Positions 15,615 to 23,781 of a stretch of DNA of 55,204 nt are shown piece after piece. Numbering within the stretch: the first letter of the stretch is position 1; every line of letters starts with the position of its first letter. The notes beneath the pieces are model-generated. The model was given only the letters and a program-made list of their open reading frames with translations, was not told the DNA's origin and did no database searches. Source of the DNA: an uncultured Eubacteriales bacterium (GTDB lineage: Bacteria > Bacillota > Clostridia > Oscillospirales > Oscillospiraceae). The DNA is taken from assembly GCA_900540635.1 (NCBI GenBank), contig UQGU01000011.1, positions 1 through 55,204 of the forward strand, given 5' to 3'. The position numbers and the translations under genes were made by a program.

Positions 15615-16409
15615 ATGGAACAGGCAATTCGTGGGGCCCTCTCCCCGGACTACCCCTGGGCGGACCGCTTCCACTACTTTGATACCATCGATTCCACCAA
15701 TAATTTTCTGAAACGGCAGGCCCTTCTGGGCGCGCCCCACGGCACCGTTGCCGTGGCGGACTGCCAGACCGGGGGCAAGGGGCGGCTGGGCCGCAGCTTC
15801 CAGTCCCCCGGGGGCGTGGGCATTTACCTGAGCATGCTGCTGCGGCCGGAATGCCCCCAGGAGCAGCTCATGCACCTGACCTGCGCCGTGGGCGCCGCCA
15901 TGTGCGACGCCGTGGAGGCCTCCGCCGGATTCCGCCCCGGCATCAAATGGACCAACGATCTGGTCTGGGAGAAACGGAAGCTCTCCGGCATTCTGGTGGA
16001 GCTGTTGAATGATACGAACGGGAAGCTCTGCGTGGTCATCGGTATCGGGGTCAACTGCTGCCAGCGTCCGGAGGACTTCCCGGAGGAGCTCCGGGACCGG
16101 GCCGGGTCTCTGGCCATGGTCACGGGAAAGGAAATCGACCGCCCCAGAGTTGCCGCCGCCATGATGGAGGCTCTGGCCAAGATGGACAGAAATCTTCTCA
16201 CCGGCAAGGAAGCCATTCTTGCCCGGTACCGCCGGGACTGCGTGACTCTGGGGCAGCACATCTCCGTAGTCCGCGGGGAGGAAATTCGCCACGGCACAGC
16301 CCTGGACATCGGAGAGAACGGCGATCTCACGGTCCGCTTTGACGACGGCCACACCGAGGCCGTCAGCAGCGGCGAGGTCAGCATCCGGGGGATGTACGGG
16401 TACGTATAA
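15615..16409 (+). CDS. birA: Biotin-[acetyl-CoA-carboxylase] ligase, monofunctional
   Basis: A 264-residue biotin protein ligase, which activates biotin with ATP and attaches it to carboxylase carrier lysines. Motifs are YFDTIDSTNNFLKRQ, the biotinyl-AMP loop GGKGRLGRSF, GVGIYLSMLLRP, IKWTNDLVWEKRKLSGILVEL and VVIGIGVNC, with a C-terminal SH3-like domain ending in SSGEVSIRGMYGYV. The N-terminal helix-turn-helix of repressor-type BirA is missing, so it should not act as the bio-operon regulator. It is the last gene of a three-gene operon, ending at the terminator at 16426. Confidence 0.92.
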   Translation: MEQAIRGALSPDYPWADRFHYFDTIDSTNNFLKRQALLGAPHGTVAVADCQTGGKGRLGRSFQSPGGVGIYLSMLLRPECPQEQLMHLTCAVGAAMCDAVEASAGFRPGIKWTNDLVWEKRKLSGILVELLNDTNGKLCVVIGIGVNCCQRPEDFPEELRDRAGSLAMVTGKEIDRPRVAAAMMEALAKMDRNLLTGKEAILARYRRDCVTLGQHISVVRGEEIRHGTALDIGENGDLTVRFDDGHTEAVSSGEVSIRGMYGYV

Positions 16410-16425
16410 GCGCGAAAAACAGCAA

Positions 16426-16455
16426 TGGGCACGCCAAAGGCGTGCCCACAATTTT
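16426..16455. terminator. Bidirectional terminator between birA and pepT
   Basis: A perfect stem TGGGCACGCC / GGCGTGCCCA with a three-base loop, followed by ATTTTT on the plus strand and by ATTGCTGTTTTT on the minus strand. It lies between two convergent genes. Confidence 0.8.
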
Positions 16456-17660
16456 TACTGCATTCTGAGAATATTCACCAGCATCTTCACGCACTGCTCC
16501 ATATCCTCTACAGGGATATACTCAAAGCGGCCATGGTAATTCTCGCCGCCGGTGCAGAGGTTGGGACAGGGCAGGCCCTCGTAGGAAAGCCGGGCGCCGT
16601 CGGTGCCGCCCCGGACGGGGACCTCCTTCGGCTCCATGCCCGCAAGGGCCATGGCCCTCTTCGCCCGGTCCACGATCTCCATGCAGGGCTCGATCTTCTC
16701 GCGCATATTGAAGTAGCTGTCCCGCAGGGCAATTTCCACCGTGCCCGGGCCGTACTTGTGGTTGAGGAAGTCCGCGGCAGCAGTCATCAGGCGCTTCTTC
16801 TCCTGGAATTTGGCCATATCGTGGTCCCGGATGATATAGCGCAGCTGGCTGTTCTCCACCTCGCCCCGCATATCCGTCAGATGGATGAAGCCCTCATACC
16901 CTTCCGTATACTCCGGCTTCTGGGCGGCGGGCAGCAGACTCTGGTACTCCATGGCGATATACTGGGAGTTGACCATCTTGTCCTTGGCGGAGCCGGGGTG
17001 GATGTTCAGGCCGTGGAAGGTCACGCAGGCAGAGGCGGCGTTGAAGTTCTCATACTCGATCTCCCCCACCGTGCCGCCGTCGGCGGTATAGGCATAGTCC
17101 GCCCCAAAGCCCCGGACATCAAACTTATCCGCGCCCCGGCCGATCTCCTCATCGGGCGTGAAGCCGATTTTCAGGGTGGCGTGCTTGCCGCCTTGGGTCA
17201 GCAGGATTTCCGCAGCGGTGAGGATCTCCGCCACACCGGCCTTGTCGTCCGCCCCCAGAAGGGTGGTGCCGTCGGTGACGATCAGGTGCTTGCCGTGATT
17301 GCGTTTCAGGGACGCATAGTCGGTTTCCCGGAGATAAATACCCTTTTCCCCGTTCAGGAGGATGTCTCCCCCGGTGTACTCCACGATTCTGGCCCGGATG
17401 TCCGCGCCGCTGGCATCGGGGGCGGTGTCCATATGGGCGATGAGACCGATGGTGGGAAGGCTGGGGTCTCCGGGGACGGTGCCGTAGACATAGCCGTTTT
17501 CGTCCATGCGGGCATCCTGAATGCCCATGGCAAGCATCTCCTCCACGATAGCGGCACCCAGGACCTTCTGATTGGCCGTGGAGGGGCAAGTCTCGGAAAA
17601 TTCGTCCGAGGTGGTTTCATAGCTTACATAGCGCAGAAAGCGCTTCTCGACTGGTTCCAT
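16455..17660 (-). CDS. pepT: Peptidase T (tripeptidase)
   Basis: A 401-residue M20B metallopeptidase that removes the N-terminal residue of tripeptides. Metal ligands lie in GLIAHMDTAPD (His and Asp), LLGADDKAGVAEIL, FTPDEEIGRGAD (catalytic Glu) and the DGGTVGEIEYENFNAAS region, with GGTDGARLSYEGLPCPNL and GGENYHGRFEYIP near the C-terminus, all specific to PepT. The ATG at 17660 has AGGAAG six bases before it; the 57-codon upstream extension runs into the palindromic repeat and is discarded. It lies downstream of ackA, separated by that repeat. Confidence 0.95.
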   Translation of the reverse strand: MEPVEKRFLRYVSYETTSDEFSETCPSTANQKVLGAAIVEEMLAMGIQDARMDENGYVYGTVPGDPSLPTIGLIAHMDTAPDASGADIRARIVEYTGGDILLNGEKGIYLRETDYASLKRNHGKHLIVTDGTTLLGADDKAGVAEILTAAEILLTQGGKHATLKIGFTPDEEIGRGADKFDVRGFGADYAYTADGGTVGEIEYENFNAASACVTFHGLNIHPGSAKDKMVNSQYIAMEYQSLLPAAQKPEYTEGYEGFIHLTDMRGEVENSQLRYIIRDHDMAKFQEKKRLMTAAADFLNHKYGPGTVEIALRDSYFNMREKIEPCMEIVDRAKRAMALAGMEPKEVPVRGGTDGARLSYEGLPCPNLCTGGENYHGRFEYIPVEDMEQCVKMLVNILRMQ

Positions 17661-17698
17661 GTTGGTCTTCCTTTCTTTGATGAATGATAACGGAAAAA

Positions 17699-17870
17699 GG
17701 GCTGTTAGAAAACGCACTGTCATTGCGAACCAGCGCGCACGCTGGTGTGGCAATCCCCCGGATTTTTGAACATCTTGGTAGTAAAACCAAGCTATTTTCA
17801 TTGAACCGGGGGGCTGCCACGCCAGTGACATCGGTCACTGGCTCGCAGCGACATACTTCTCTAACAGCCC
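17699..17870. repeat. 172-bp MITE-like inverted-repeat element
   Basis: Outer ends GGGCTGTTAGA (17699-17709) and TCTAACAGCCC (17860-17870) are perfect inverted copies. Inside, TGTCATTGCGAACCAGCGC...GTGGCAATCCCCCGG pairs imperfectly over ~45 bases with CCGGGGGGCTGCCACGCC...GCGACAT on the other side. There is no coding capacity. It is a different family from the CTCCCCTGAAAG elements and sits between ackA and pepT, where its RNA would fold into one long hairpin. Confidence 0.75.
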
Positions 17871-17884
17871 CTTTGGCTTACTAT

Positions 17885-19078
17885 TTACTTCTTGGCAGCG
17901 TTGACCAGCTCAGCGGTGTCCTGCGCGATCATCAGCTCTTCGTTGGTGGGAACAACCCAGACCTGAACCTTGGAGTCGGGGGTGGAGATGACCATCTCCT
18001 TGCCGCGGCACTTGTTCAGCTCGGCATCCAGCTTGACGCCCATGAAGCCCAGGTAGTCGCAGACCATGGCGCGGACCAGGCCGTCGTTCTCGCCTACACC
18101 GGCGGTGAAGGTCAGCACATCGATGCCCTTCAGAGCGGCAGCGTAAGCGCCGACGTACTTGGCCACTTCGTAAGCGAACTTCTCAAGAGCCAGTTTGCAG
18201 TCCTCGTTGCCCTTGTCTGCGCCCTCGCCCAGGTCACGGAAGTCGGAGGACACGCCGGACAGAGCCAGCATACCGGACTTCTTGTTCAGCATGGTCAGGC
18301 AGTCGTCCACGCTCATACCGTACTTGTTGCAGATGAACTGCACCACGCAGGCGTCGATGTCGCCGGAGCGGGTGCCCATGGGCACACCGGCCAGAGGGCT
18401 CAGGCCCATGGAGGTATCCATGCACTTGCCGTCCTTGATGGCGGACAGAGAGGAGCCGTTGCCCAGATGGCAGTTGACCATCTTGAAGTTCTTCTTGCCA
18501 ACCAGCTCCGCGGTGCGCTTTGCCACGTACTTATGGGAGGTGCCGTGGAAGCCGTAGCGGCGGATGTCGTCATTCTCGTAGTACTCCTTGGGAATGGCGT
18601 AGCGGTAGGCCTTGGGGGGCATGGTCATATGGAAGGCGGTGTCGAACACGGCGACCTGAGGGGTATTGGGCATAACAGCCTGGCAGGCACGGATGCCCAT
18701 CAGGTTTGCGGGGTTGTGCAGAGGTCCCAGAGGGATGCACTTCTCGATGGCCTTGATAACCTCGTCGTTGATGATGCAGGAGTCGGAGAACTCCATGCCG
18801 CCGTGCAGCACGCGGTGGCCCACGGCATCGATCTCGTCAACGGACTTGATCACGCCGTCAACAGGGTCAACCAGGATGTCCAGCACCGCGGCGATGGCCT
18901 CGGAATGGGTGGGCATGGGAATGTCCTTGACGACCTTCTTGTCGCCCACCTTGTGGGTCAGACGGCCGTCAATGTAGATACGCTCGCACAGGCCCTTGGC
19001 AGCGACGTCCCCGGTCTCGGGGTTCATCAGCTGGTACTTCAGGGAAGAACTGCCGGCGTTGATGATCAAAACGTTCAT
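17885..19078 (-). CDS. ackA: Acetate kinase
   Basis: A 397-residue acetokinase catalysing acetyl phosphate + ADP to acetate + ATP, the energy-conserving end of acetate fermentation. Motifs include NVLIINAGSSSLKYQL, GHRVLHGG, FDTAFH, RRYGFHGTSHKYV, HLGNGSSLSAI and FTAGVGEN, all complete. Catalytic Arg (GHRVLHGG) and the Asp in VFDTAF are present. AGGAGGAG precedes the ATG. No phosphotransacetylase gene is adjacent, unlike the common pta-ackA pair. It has its own strong promoter and is divergent from tmcAL. Confidence 0.97.
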   Translation of the reverse strand: MNVLIINAGSSSLKYQLMNPETGDVAAKGLCERIYIDGRLTHKVGDKKVVKDIPMPTHSEAIAAVLDILVDPVDGVIKSVDEIDAVGHRVLHGGMEFSDSCIINDEVIKAIEKCIPLGPLHNPANLMGIRACQAVMPNTPQVAVFDTAFHMTMPPKAYRYAIPKEYYENDDIRRYGFHGTSHKYVAKRTAELVGKKNFKMVNCHLGNGSSLSAIKDGKCMDTSMGLSPLAGVPMGTRSGDIDACVVQFICNKYGMSVDDCLTMLNKKSGMLALSGVSSDFRDLGEGADKGNEDCKLALEKFAYEVAKYVGAYAAALKGIDVLTFTAGVGENDGLVRAMVCDYLGFMGVKLDAELNKCRGKEMVISTPDSKVQVWVVPTNEELMIAQDTAELVNAAKK

Positions 19079-19140
19079 TGGAATCTCCTCCTAAAAATAT
19101 TGTTTTCTTTTTCATTGATCTGTGATACAATATCGATGCT

Positions 19141-19169
19141 ATTATATTCCATCTTTCCCATTTTCTCAA
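19141..19169 (-). promoter_or_regulatory. Sigma-A promoter of ackA
   Basis: TTGAGA (19164-19169) and TATAAT (19141-19146) with 17 bases between, about 60 bases upstream of ackA. The promoter for the divergent tmcAL must overlap this region, but I see no clear plus-strand match. Confidence 0.75.
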
Positions 19170-19207
19170 GCCCTATCTGAAAAATTTTTGCTTTTGGAGG
19201 AAAAACT

Positions 19208-20350
19208 TTGGCGATTGTCGGCATTATCTGCGAATACAATCCCTTTCACAGGGGCCACCGGAAGCAATTTTCGGAAATACGGCAGCGGTTTGGGGCGGAT
19301 GCGGCCATTGTGTGCCTCATGAGCGGAAATTACGTTCAGCGGGGCGCTCCTGCGGTTTTCGACCGGGAAGTCCGGGCCAGGGCAGCCATGTTCTGCGGTG
19401 CGGACCTGGTGCTGGAGCTGCCGGTGACGGCAAGCCTTTCCTCGGCAGAGGGGTTCGCCTCCTCCGGGGTCGCCATTCTGAGCCCGCTGTGCGACTACCT
19501 GTGCTTCGGCACGGAGTCCGGAAATTCAGACGCGCTCATGCGCACGGCCCAGGCTCTGCTCTGCCCCGGCTTTTCGGAGCAGCTGCGGCAGCGGCTCGCC
19601 ACGGGCGTCAGCTTTCCCGCCGCCCGGCAGCAGGCCCTGGAGGCCCTGGGCATTCCGGGCACCCTTCTGGAGCAGCCCAACGACATTCTGGCCACGGAAT
19701 ACTGCAAGGCCATTCTCGCCCAGGGCAGTTCTCTTCTCCCCTTCCCCGTGACCCGCCGGGGCAGCTACCACGCGGAAACGCCGGACGCAGAAAACCCCTC
19801 CGCCACGGCTCTGCGGCGGTGCATCGCGTCGGGAACGGACTGGCTGGGCTTCGTGCCGCCGGAGGCAGCTTCCTGCTTCGAAAGCGCCCCCGTGCACACC
19901 CTCGCCGCCGGAGAGCGGGCCATTCTGGCCAGGCTGCGCACCATGACGGACAGGGAATTTGAGGCCCTGCCCTATGGCTCCGAGGGGCTCTGGCGGCGGC
20001 TGATGCACGCCAGCCGGGAAGAGGGCTGCCTGGAGGACATCCTCACCCGGGTAAAAACCAAGCGCTACACCCGCTCCCGGTTAGACCGGATGGTGCTGTG
20101 CGCATTTCTGGGGCTGACCCAAGAGGACCTTGCCGCCCCCGCCCCCTACGCCCGGATTCTGGCCTTTGACGACGTTGGCCGCAGCCTTTTAAAGGGAAGC
20201 GATTTCTGCAAAAATCTTGGCTGGCAGGAGGAAAGCAGCTATGCCGCTCTGGAGCAGCGCTGCAATACCCTCTACGGTCTTTTCTGCCGGGACGGCATTC
20301 CCAAAGCCGATGCTGCCCAAAAGCAGCGGCTATCCTATCTGCACAGGTGA
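19208..20350 (+). CDS. tmcAL: tRNA(Met) cytidine acetate ligase (YlbM family)
   Basis: A 380-residue protein starting with the nucleotidyltransferase signature GIICEYNPFHRGH, then CLMSGNYVQRGAPAVFDR and GADLVLELPV, typical of YlbM/TmcAL. In Bacillus this enzyme uses acetate and ATP to form N4-acetylcytidine at the wobble position of elongator tRNA-Met. The middle domain contains PNDILATEYCKAI and the RRGSYH loop, and the C-terminus RVKTKRYTRSRLDRM. The start is TTG, set by GGAGG seven bases upstream. It is divergent from ackA, and the MBOAT gene follows four bases after the stop. Confidence 0.88.
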   Translation: MAIVGIICEYNPFHRGHRKQFSEIRQRFGADAAIVCLMSGNYVQRGAPAVFDREVRARAAMFCGADLVLELPVTASLSSAEGFASSGVAILSPLCDYLCFGTESGNSDALMRTAQALLCPGFSEQLRQRLATGVSFPAARQQALEALGIPGTLLEQPNDILATEYCKAILAQGSSLLPFPVTRRGSYHAETPDAENPSATALRRCIASGTDWLGFVPPEAASCFESAPVHTLAAGERAILARLRTMTDREFEALPYGSEGLWRRLMHASREEGCLEDILTRVKTKRYTRSRLDRMVLCAFLGLTQEDLAAPAPYARILAFDDVGRSLLKGSDFCKNLGWQEESSYAALEQRCNTLYGLFCRDGIPKADAAQKQRLSYLHR

Positions 20351-20354
20351 TACC

Positions 20355-21779
20355 ATGGTATTTTCATCCTATATCTTTCTCTTCGCCTTTCTGCCCCTGG
20401 TGCTGCTGGGGTACTATCTGCTCTCGGGTCTGAAAGATCCCATCTATCAGCGGCTGTTCCTCATCGGAGCCTCGCTGTTTTTCTATGGGTATTTTAATCC
20501 CAGCTACCTGATCATCATCGTTGTCTCCATCTTTGTAAACTATCTTCTGGCCGCCTGTATCTCCGGGGGCAAGGGAAAATTTCAGACCGTGTGCTTCTGG
20601 CTGGGGATACTCTTCAATGTGGGCCTGCTGGGCTACTTCAAGTACCGGGACTTTTTCGTTGAAAACATCAATGCCCTGTTCCATACCTCTTTCCTGCTCA
20701 AGCACATTGCCCTGCCCCTGGGCATCAGCTTTTTCACCTTCCAGCAGCTGTCCTTTCTGGTCTCCATTCGGAAAGGCGAGGAGTGCCTGGAGCGCTTTGA
20801 TGACTACTGCATCTTCGTGCTCTTCTTCCCCCAGCTGGTGGCAGGGCCGATCGTGCTCTACAGCGAGATGATCCCCCAGTTCAAAGACCCCCGGCGGCGG
20901 TACTGGAACTGGGACAATGCAGCGGCGGGGGCCTACATCTTCACCGTTGGCCTATTTAAAAAGGCCGTAATTGCAGACACTCTGGCCCTGTTTGTGGACA
21001 CGGGCTTTGGGGCAGCCAGCCTGGGCTTCTGCGCCGCCTGGGCCACGGCCCTGTCCTATACCTTCCAGGTCTATTTCGATTTCAGCGGCTATTCCGATAT
21101 GGCTGTTGGCCTGGGAAAGCTCTTCAATATCGACATTCCCTTCAATTTCCGCTCCCCCTACCGGTCCGAAAGCATCGGCGTCTTCTGGCGGCGGTGGCAC
21201 ATCACCCTGGGCAGGGCCTTGCAGAGCTACATCTACTTTCCCCTGGGGGGAAGCCGGGAGGGCAAGCTCCGCACCTATCGGAATCTGCTCATCACCTTCC
21301 TGGTCAGCGGATTGTGGCATGGGGCGGCCTGGACCTTCGTGCTCTGGGGGGCGCTCCACGGGCTCTTCAACGCCCTGGAGCGCATCTTTGCCAAGCCCCT
21401 TTCCAGGGTGCCCCACTGGGTTCGGGTGGGCTGCACCTTTCTGATCGTCAATGCATTGTGGGTGCTGTTCCGGGCAGAGAGCTTTCAAAGCGCCGCCACG
21501 GTCTACCGGGGCATGGTGGACTTTTCCAACCTTGCCTTCGCCCAGGTAGGCAGCCTGGCCGTGGACGGCTTTGTGGGCGTTCCGAACCGATTGAACGCGA
21601 TCTATGTTGTGGGCATTCTGGCAGCTTTGACGGTGGTCTGCTTCCGGTGCAAAAACAGCTGCCAAATGCTTACGGAATTCACCTGCCGCAAGGGCGCGCT
21701 GTGGGCAACGGCGATCCTCTTCTGCATTGCCCTGGTGCATCTGTCCCGGGAGAGCGTGTTTATTTACTTCAATTTCTAA
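20355..21779 (+). CDS. MBOAT family membrane O-acyltransferase
   Basis: A 474-residue polytopic membrane protein of the MBOAT family (AlgI/DltB-like), with about ten or more predicted helices. It shows YFKYRDFF, ISFFTFQQLSFL, FFPQLVAGPIV, YFDFSGYSDMAVGLG, FNFRSPYRSESIGVFWRRWHITL and the catalytic His in LVSGLWHGAAWTFVLWG. Such proteins pass acetyl groups across the membrane to an extracytoplasmic polymer. The partner SGNH-type protein is directly downstream, as in alginate AlgI/AlgJ or related exopolysaccharide acetylation pairs. The true start is the ATG at 20355. The polymer acetylated is not shown by the neighbours. Confidence 0.92.
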   Translation: MVFSSYIFLFAFLPLVLLGYYLLSGLKDPIYQRLFLIGASLFFYGYFNPSYLIIIVVSIFVNYLLAACISGGKGKFQTVCFWLGILFNVGLLGYFKYRDFFVENINALFHTSFLLKHIALPLGISFFTFQQLSFLVSIRKGEECLERFDDYCIFVLFFPQLVAGPIVLYSEMIPQFKDPRRRYWNWDNAAAGAYIFTVGLFKKAVIADTLALFVDTGFGAASLGFCAAWATALSYTFQVYFDFSGYSDMAVGLGKLFNIDIPFNFRSPYRSESIGVFWRRWHITLGRALQSYIYFPLGGSREGKLRTYRNLLITFLVSGLWHGAAWTFVLWGALHGLFNALERIFAKPLSRVPHWVRVGCTFLIVNALWVLFRAESFQSAATVYRGMVDFSNLAFAQVGSLAVDGFVGVPNRLNAIYVVGILAALTVVCFRCKNSCQMLTEFTCRKGALWATAILFCIALVHLSRESVFIYFNF

Positions 21780-21789
21780 GGAGCTGGCT

Positions 21790-22851
21790 ATGGCAAAAAA
21801 ATGGCTGCTGCGGCTGCTGGCACTGACGATGGCACTGGTGATGCTGATGTGCCTGTGCGCCTGGTGCATTGACCCCTATATGCTCTACCGGGTGCGGGAC
21901 AACCAATACCTGCTGAATTCCCGGCTGGTCACCCCGGGGCTGATCAAAAACTACGACTACGACACCGTGCTCATCGGCTCCTCCATGATCCAGAACACGG
22001 ACATGCAGCGCTTCCGGGACACCCTGGGGGGCAAGCCTCTGAAAATCACCACCGGGGCCATCAGCCTGACGGAGATCCAGAAGCTCACGGACAAAATAGG
22101 TGAGCTTGGCAAGGCAGAGCACTACTATATCTGCCTGGACCAATATCTCTTCGCCCCGGAAAAATGGGACGACATGGACCGGTTTCCCGACTACCTGATG
22201 GATGACAATCTCTGGAATGACTACCGGTATCTGCTGGGCTACGAGACCTGGATGCGCTTCATCCCCATCGATATCGCCCTGTCCGGCGCCAAGGCGCTGG
22301 GGCTCTCCCTGCCGGAAAAACTCACCCGGGCCATGAGCATTGACGGCATAGAGGACTGGCGGGACGACTGGGTCTTCGGCGAAGAGGCCACCCTGTCCCT
22401 TTACACGCCTCCCGCCAAAAATGCCGCCTTTGACGGGGCAACCGTGCTGGCCCGGATGAAGCAGCGGTTCGAGGAATACCTGACTCATCTGGATTTTTCC
22501 CAGGGAGACTATACCTTCTTCTTCCCGCCCTATTCTGCCCTCTACTGGAACTATGCCTTTGGGGCCGGAAACGGGGAAACCTACCTGGAATTCAAGGCCT
22601 ATGCGGAAAGAATGCTGCTGGGATACGAAAATGTCCGCATTTTTGACTTTCAGAATGCCCCGTTCATTACCGATTTGAACAACTACAAGGACTACACCCA
22701 CTATGCCCCGGAAATCAACGACCGGATGCTGGGGTGCTTCGCAAGCGGCGAATATCTTGTAACAGAGGCGGCCTCCATGGAGCATCTGCTGGAGACCACC
22801 CAGTCCCAGGTAGCGCAGCTGCTGGAACGGTACCCGGAGATACCGGAGTAA
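21790..22851 (+). CDS. SGNH-like membrane-anchored protein, MBOAT partner
   Basis: A 353-residue protein with one N-terminal membrane helix (residues ~5-27, WLLRLLALTMALVMLMCLCA) and an extracytoplasmic domain. DTVLIGSSMIQNTDM carries a GxSM nucleophile block, and DYTHYAPEINDRML near residue 300 supplies the Asp-x-x-His, the pattern of AlgJ/DltD/SGNH acyltransferases. It overlaps functionally with the MBOAT gene just upstream (10-base gap, AAGGAGCTGGCT ribosome site). I infer it completes acetyl transfer to a surface polysaccharide or similar polymer. Substrate unknown. Confidence 0.8.
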   Translation: MAKKWLLRLLALTMALVMLMCLCAWCIDPYMLYRVRDNQYLLNSRLVTPGLIKNYDYDTVLIGSSMIQNTDMQRFRDTLGGKPLKITTGAISLTEIQKLTDKIGELGKAEHYYICLDQYLFAPEKWDDMDRFPDYLMDDNLWNDYRYLLGYETWMRFIPIDIALSGAKALGLSLPEKLTRAMSIDGIEDWRDDWVFGEEATLSLYTPPAKNAAFDGATVLARMKQRFEEYLTHLDFSQGDYTFFFPPYSALYWNYAFGAGNGETYLEFKAYAERMLLGYENVRIFDFQNAPFITDLNNYKDYTHYAPEINDRMLGCFASGEYLVTEAASMEHLLETTQSQVAQLLERYPEIPE

Positions 22852-22860
22852 TAAACGATT

Positions 22861-23056
22861 GGCTCCCCTGAAAGGGGAGCTGTCAGCGCAGCTGACTGAG
22901 GGGTTCGGCTTGGTCCCAAGCCAAGCCATGTGCCGTAGGCACAAATATCGCGCTTGAGGAATATTCGGGCTCAGATTTCGCCTCCGGCGGAGGCTTTTCT
23001 GACGAAAAGCCGAACCCCTCCGGCCCTGCGGGCCACCTCCCCTTTCAGGGGAGGCA
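22861..23056. repeat. Third full copy of the palindromic dispersed element
   Basis: Ends GGCTCCCCTGAAAGGGGAGC and CCTCCCCTTTCAGGGGAGGC, with GACTGAGGGGTTCGGCTT on the left pairing with AAGCCGAACCCCTCCGG on the right and a TTCGCCTCCGGCGGAGG hairpin inside. It fills the gap between the SGNH gene and the LytTR regulator and lacks the ~50-base insert of the two copies near rpmE. Confidence 0.8.
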
Positions 23057-23078
23057 AAAGAAGAAGGAGGTCACGCGC

Positions 23079-23777
23079 ATGACCTACAAAATTGCAATTT
23101 GTGACGATTCCCAGGCGGATCGGGACTATGTCGCTTCCCTGGTCCGGCGCTGGGCCTCCGAAGGGGATCGCACGGCACATATAGAAGCCTTTTCCTCCGC
23201 CGAGGGGTTTCTCTTCCACTATGCCGAGGAAAGCGACTTTGATATTCTGCTGCTGGACATCGAAATGGGCGGCATGGATGGGGTCACCATGGCCAAACGG
23301 CTGCGGCAAAGCAACGACACCGTTCAGATCATTTTCATCACCGGCTACTCGGATTACATCGCCGAGGGCTACGAGGTGGCGGCGCTGCACTATCTCGTGA
23401 AGCCCCTGGATGAAAACAAGCTCTTCTCCGTGCTGGATCGGGCTGCTGAAAAGCTGCAAAAGAACGAAAAGGTGCTGCACCTGGAGCTTTCCGGGGAGAT
23501 GGTCCGCCTGCCTGTCCACCGCATCCGCTGGGCGGAGGTCAGCGGCAACTACGTCACCATTCACGCCCTCCAGGACTACACCGTGAAAATGACCCTGGGC
23601 CAGCTGGAAAAGGAGCTGGACGAGCGGTTCTTCCGGGTCGGCCGCTCTGCCATTGTGAATCTGACCCAGATCAGCCGGGTGACCAAAGGGTCGATCATGC
23701 TCACAGGCGGCGGCTCCGTCCCCCTGCCCCGGGGGGCCTATGAGGCGGTCAACCGGGCAATCATTGCAATGAGGTAA
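23079..23777 (+). CDS. LytTR-family response regulator
   Basis: A 232-residue regulator. Residues 1-120 are a receiver domain (ICDDSQADRD, phospho-acceptor Asp in ILLLDIEMGGMDG, IIFITGYSD, LVKPLDENK). Residues ~135-232 are a LytTR DNA-binding domain (VRLPVHRIRWAEVSGNYV, LGQLEKELDERFFRVGRSAIVNLTQI). AGGAGG lies eight bases before the ATG, immediately beyond the palindromic repeat. The GHKL kinase gene begins four bases after the stop, so this is a two-component pair of the AgrA/AgrC or VirR type. The likely targets are the two ABC exporter genes downstream; a binding site is not clear. Confidence 0.92.
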   Translation: MTYKIAICDDSQADRDYVASLVRRWASEGDRTAHIEAFSSAEGFLFHYAEESDFDILLLDIEMGGMDGVTMAKRLRQSNDTVQIIFITGYSDYIAEGYEVAALHYLVKPLDENKLFSVLDRAAEKLQKNEKVLHLELSGEMVRLPVHRIRWAEVSGNYVTIHALQDYTVKMTLGQLEKELDERFFRVGRSAIVNLTQISRVTKGSIMLTGGGSVPLPRGAYEAVNRAIIAMR

Positions 23778-23781
23778 AAAA

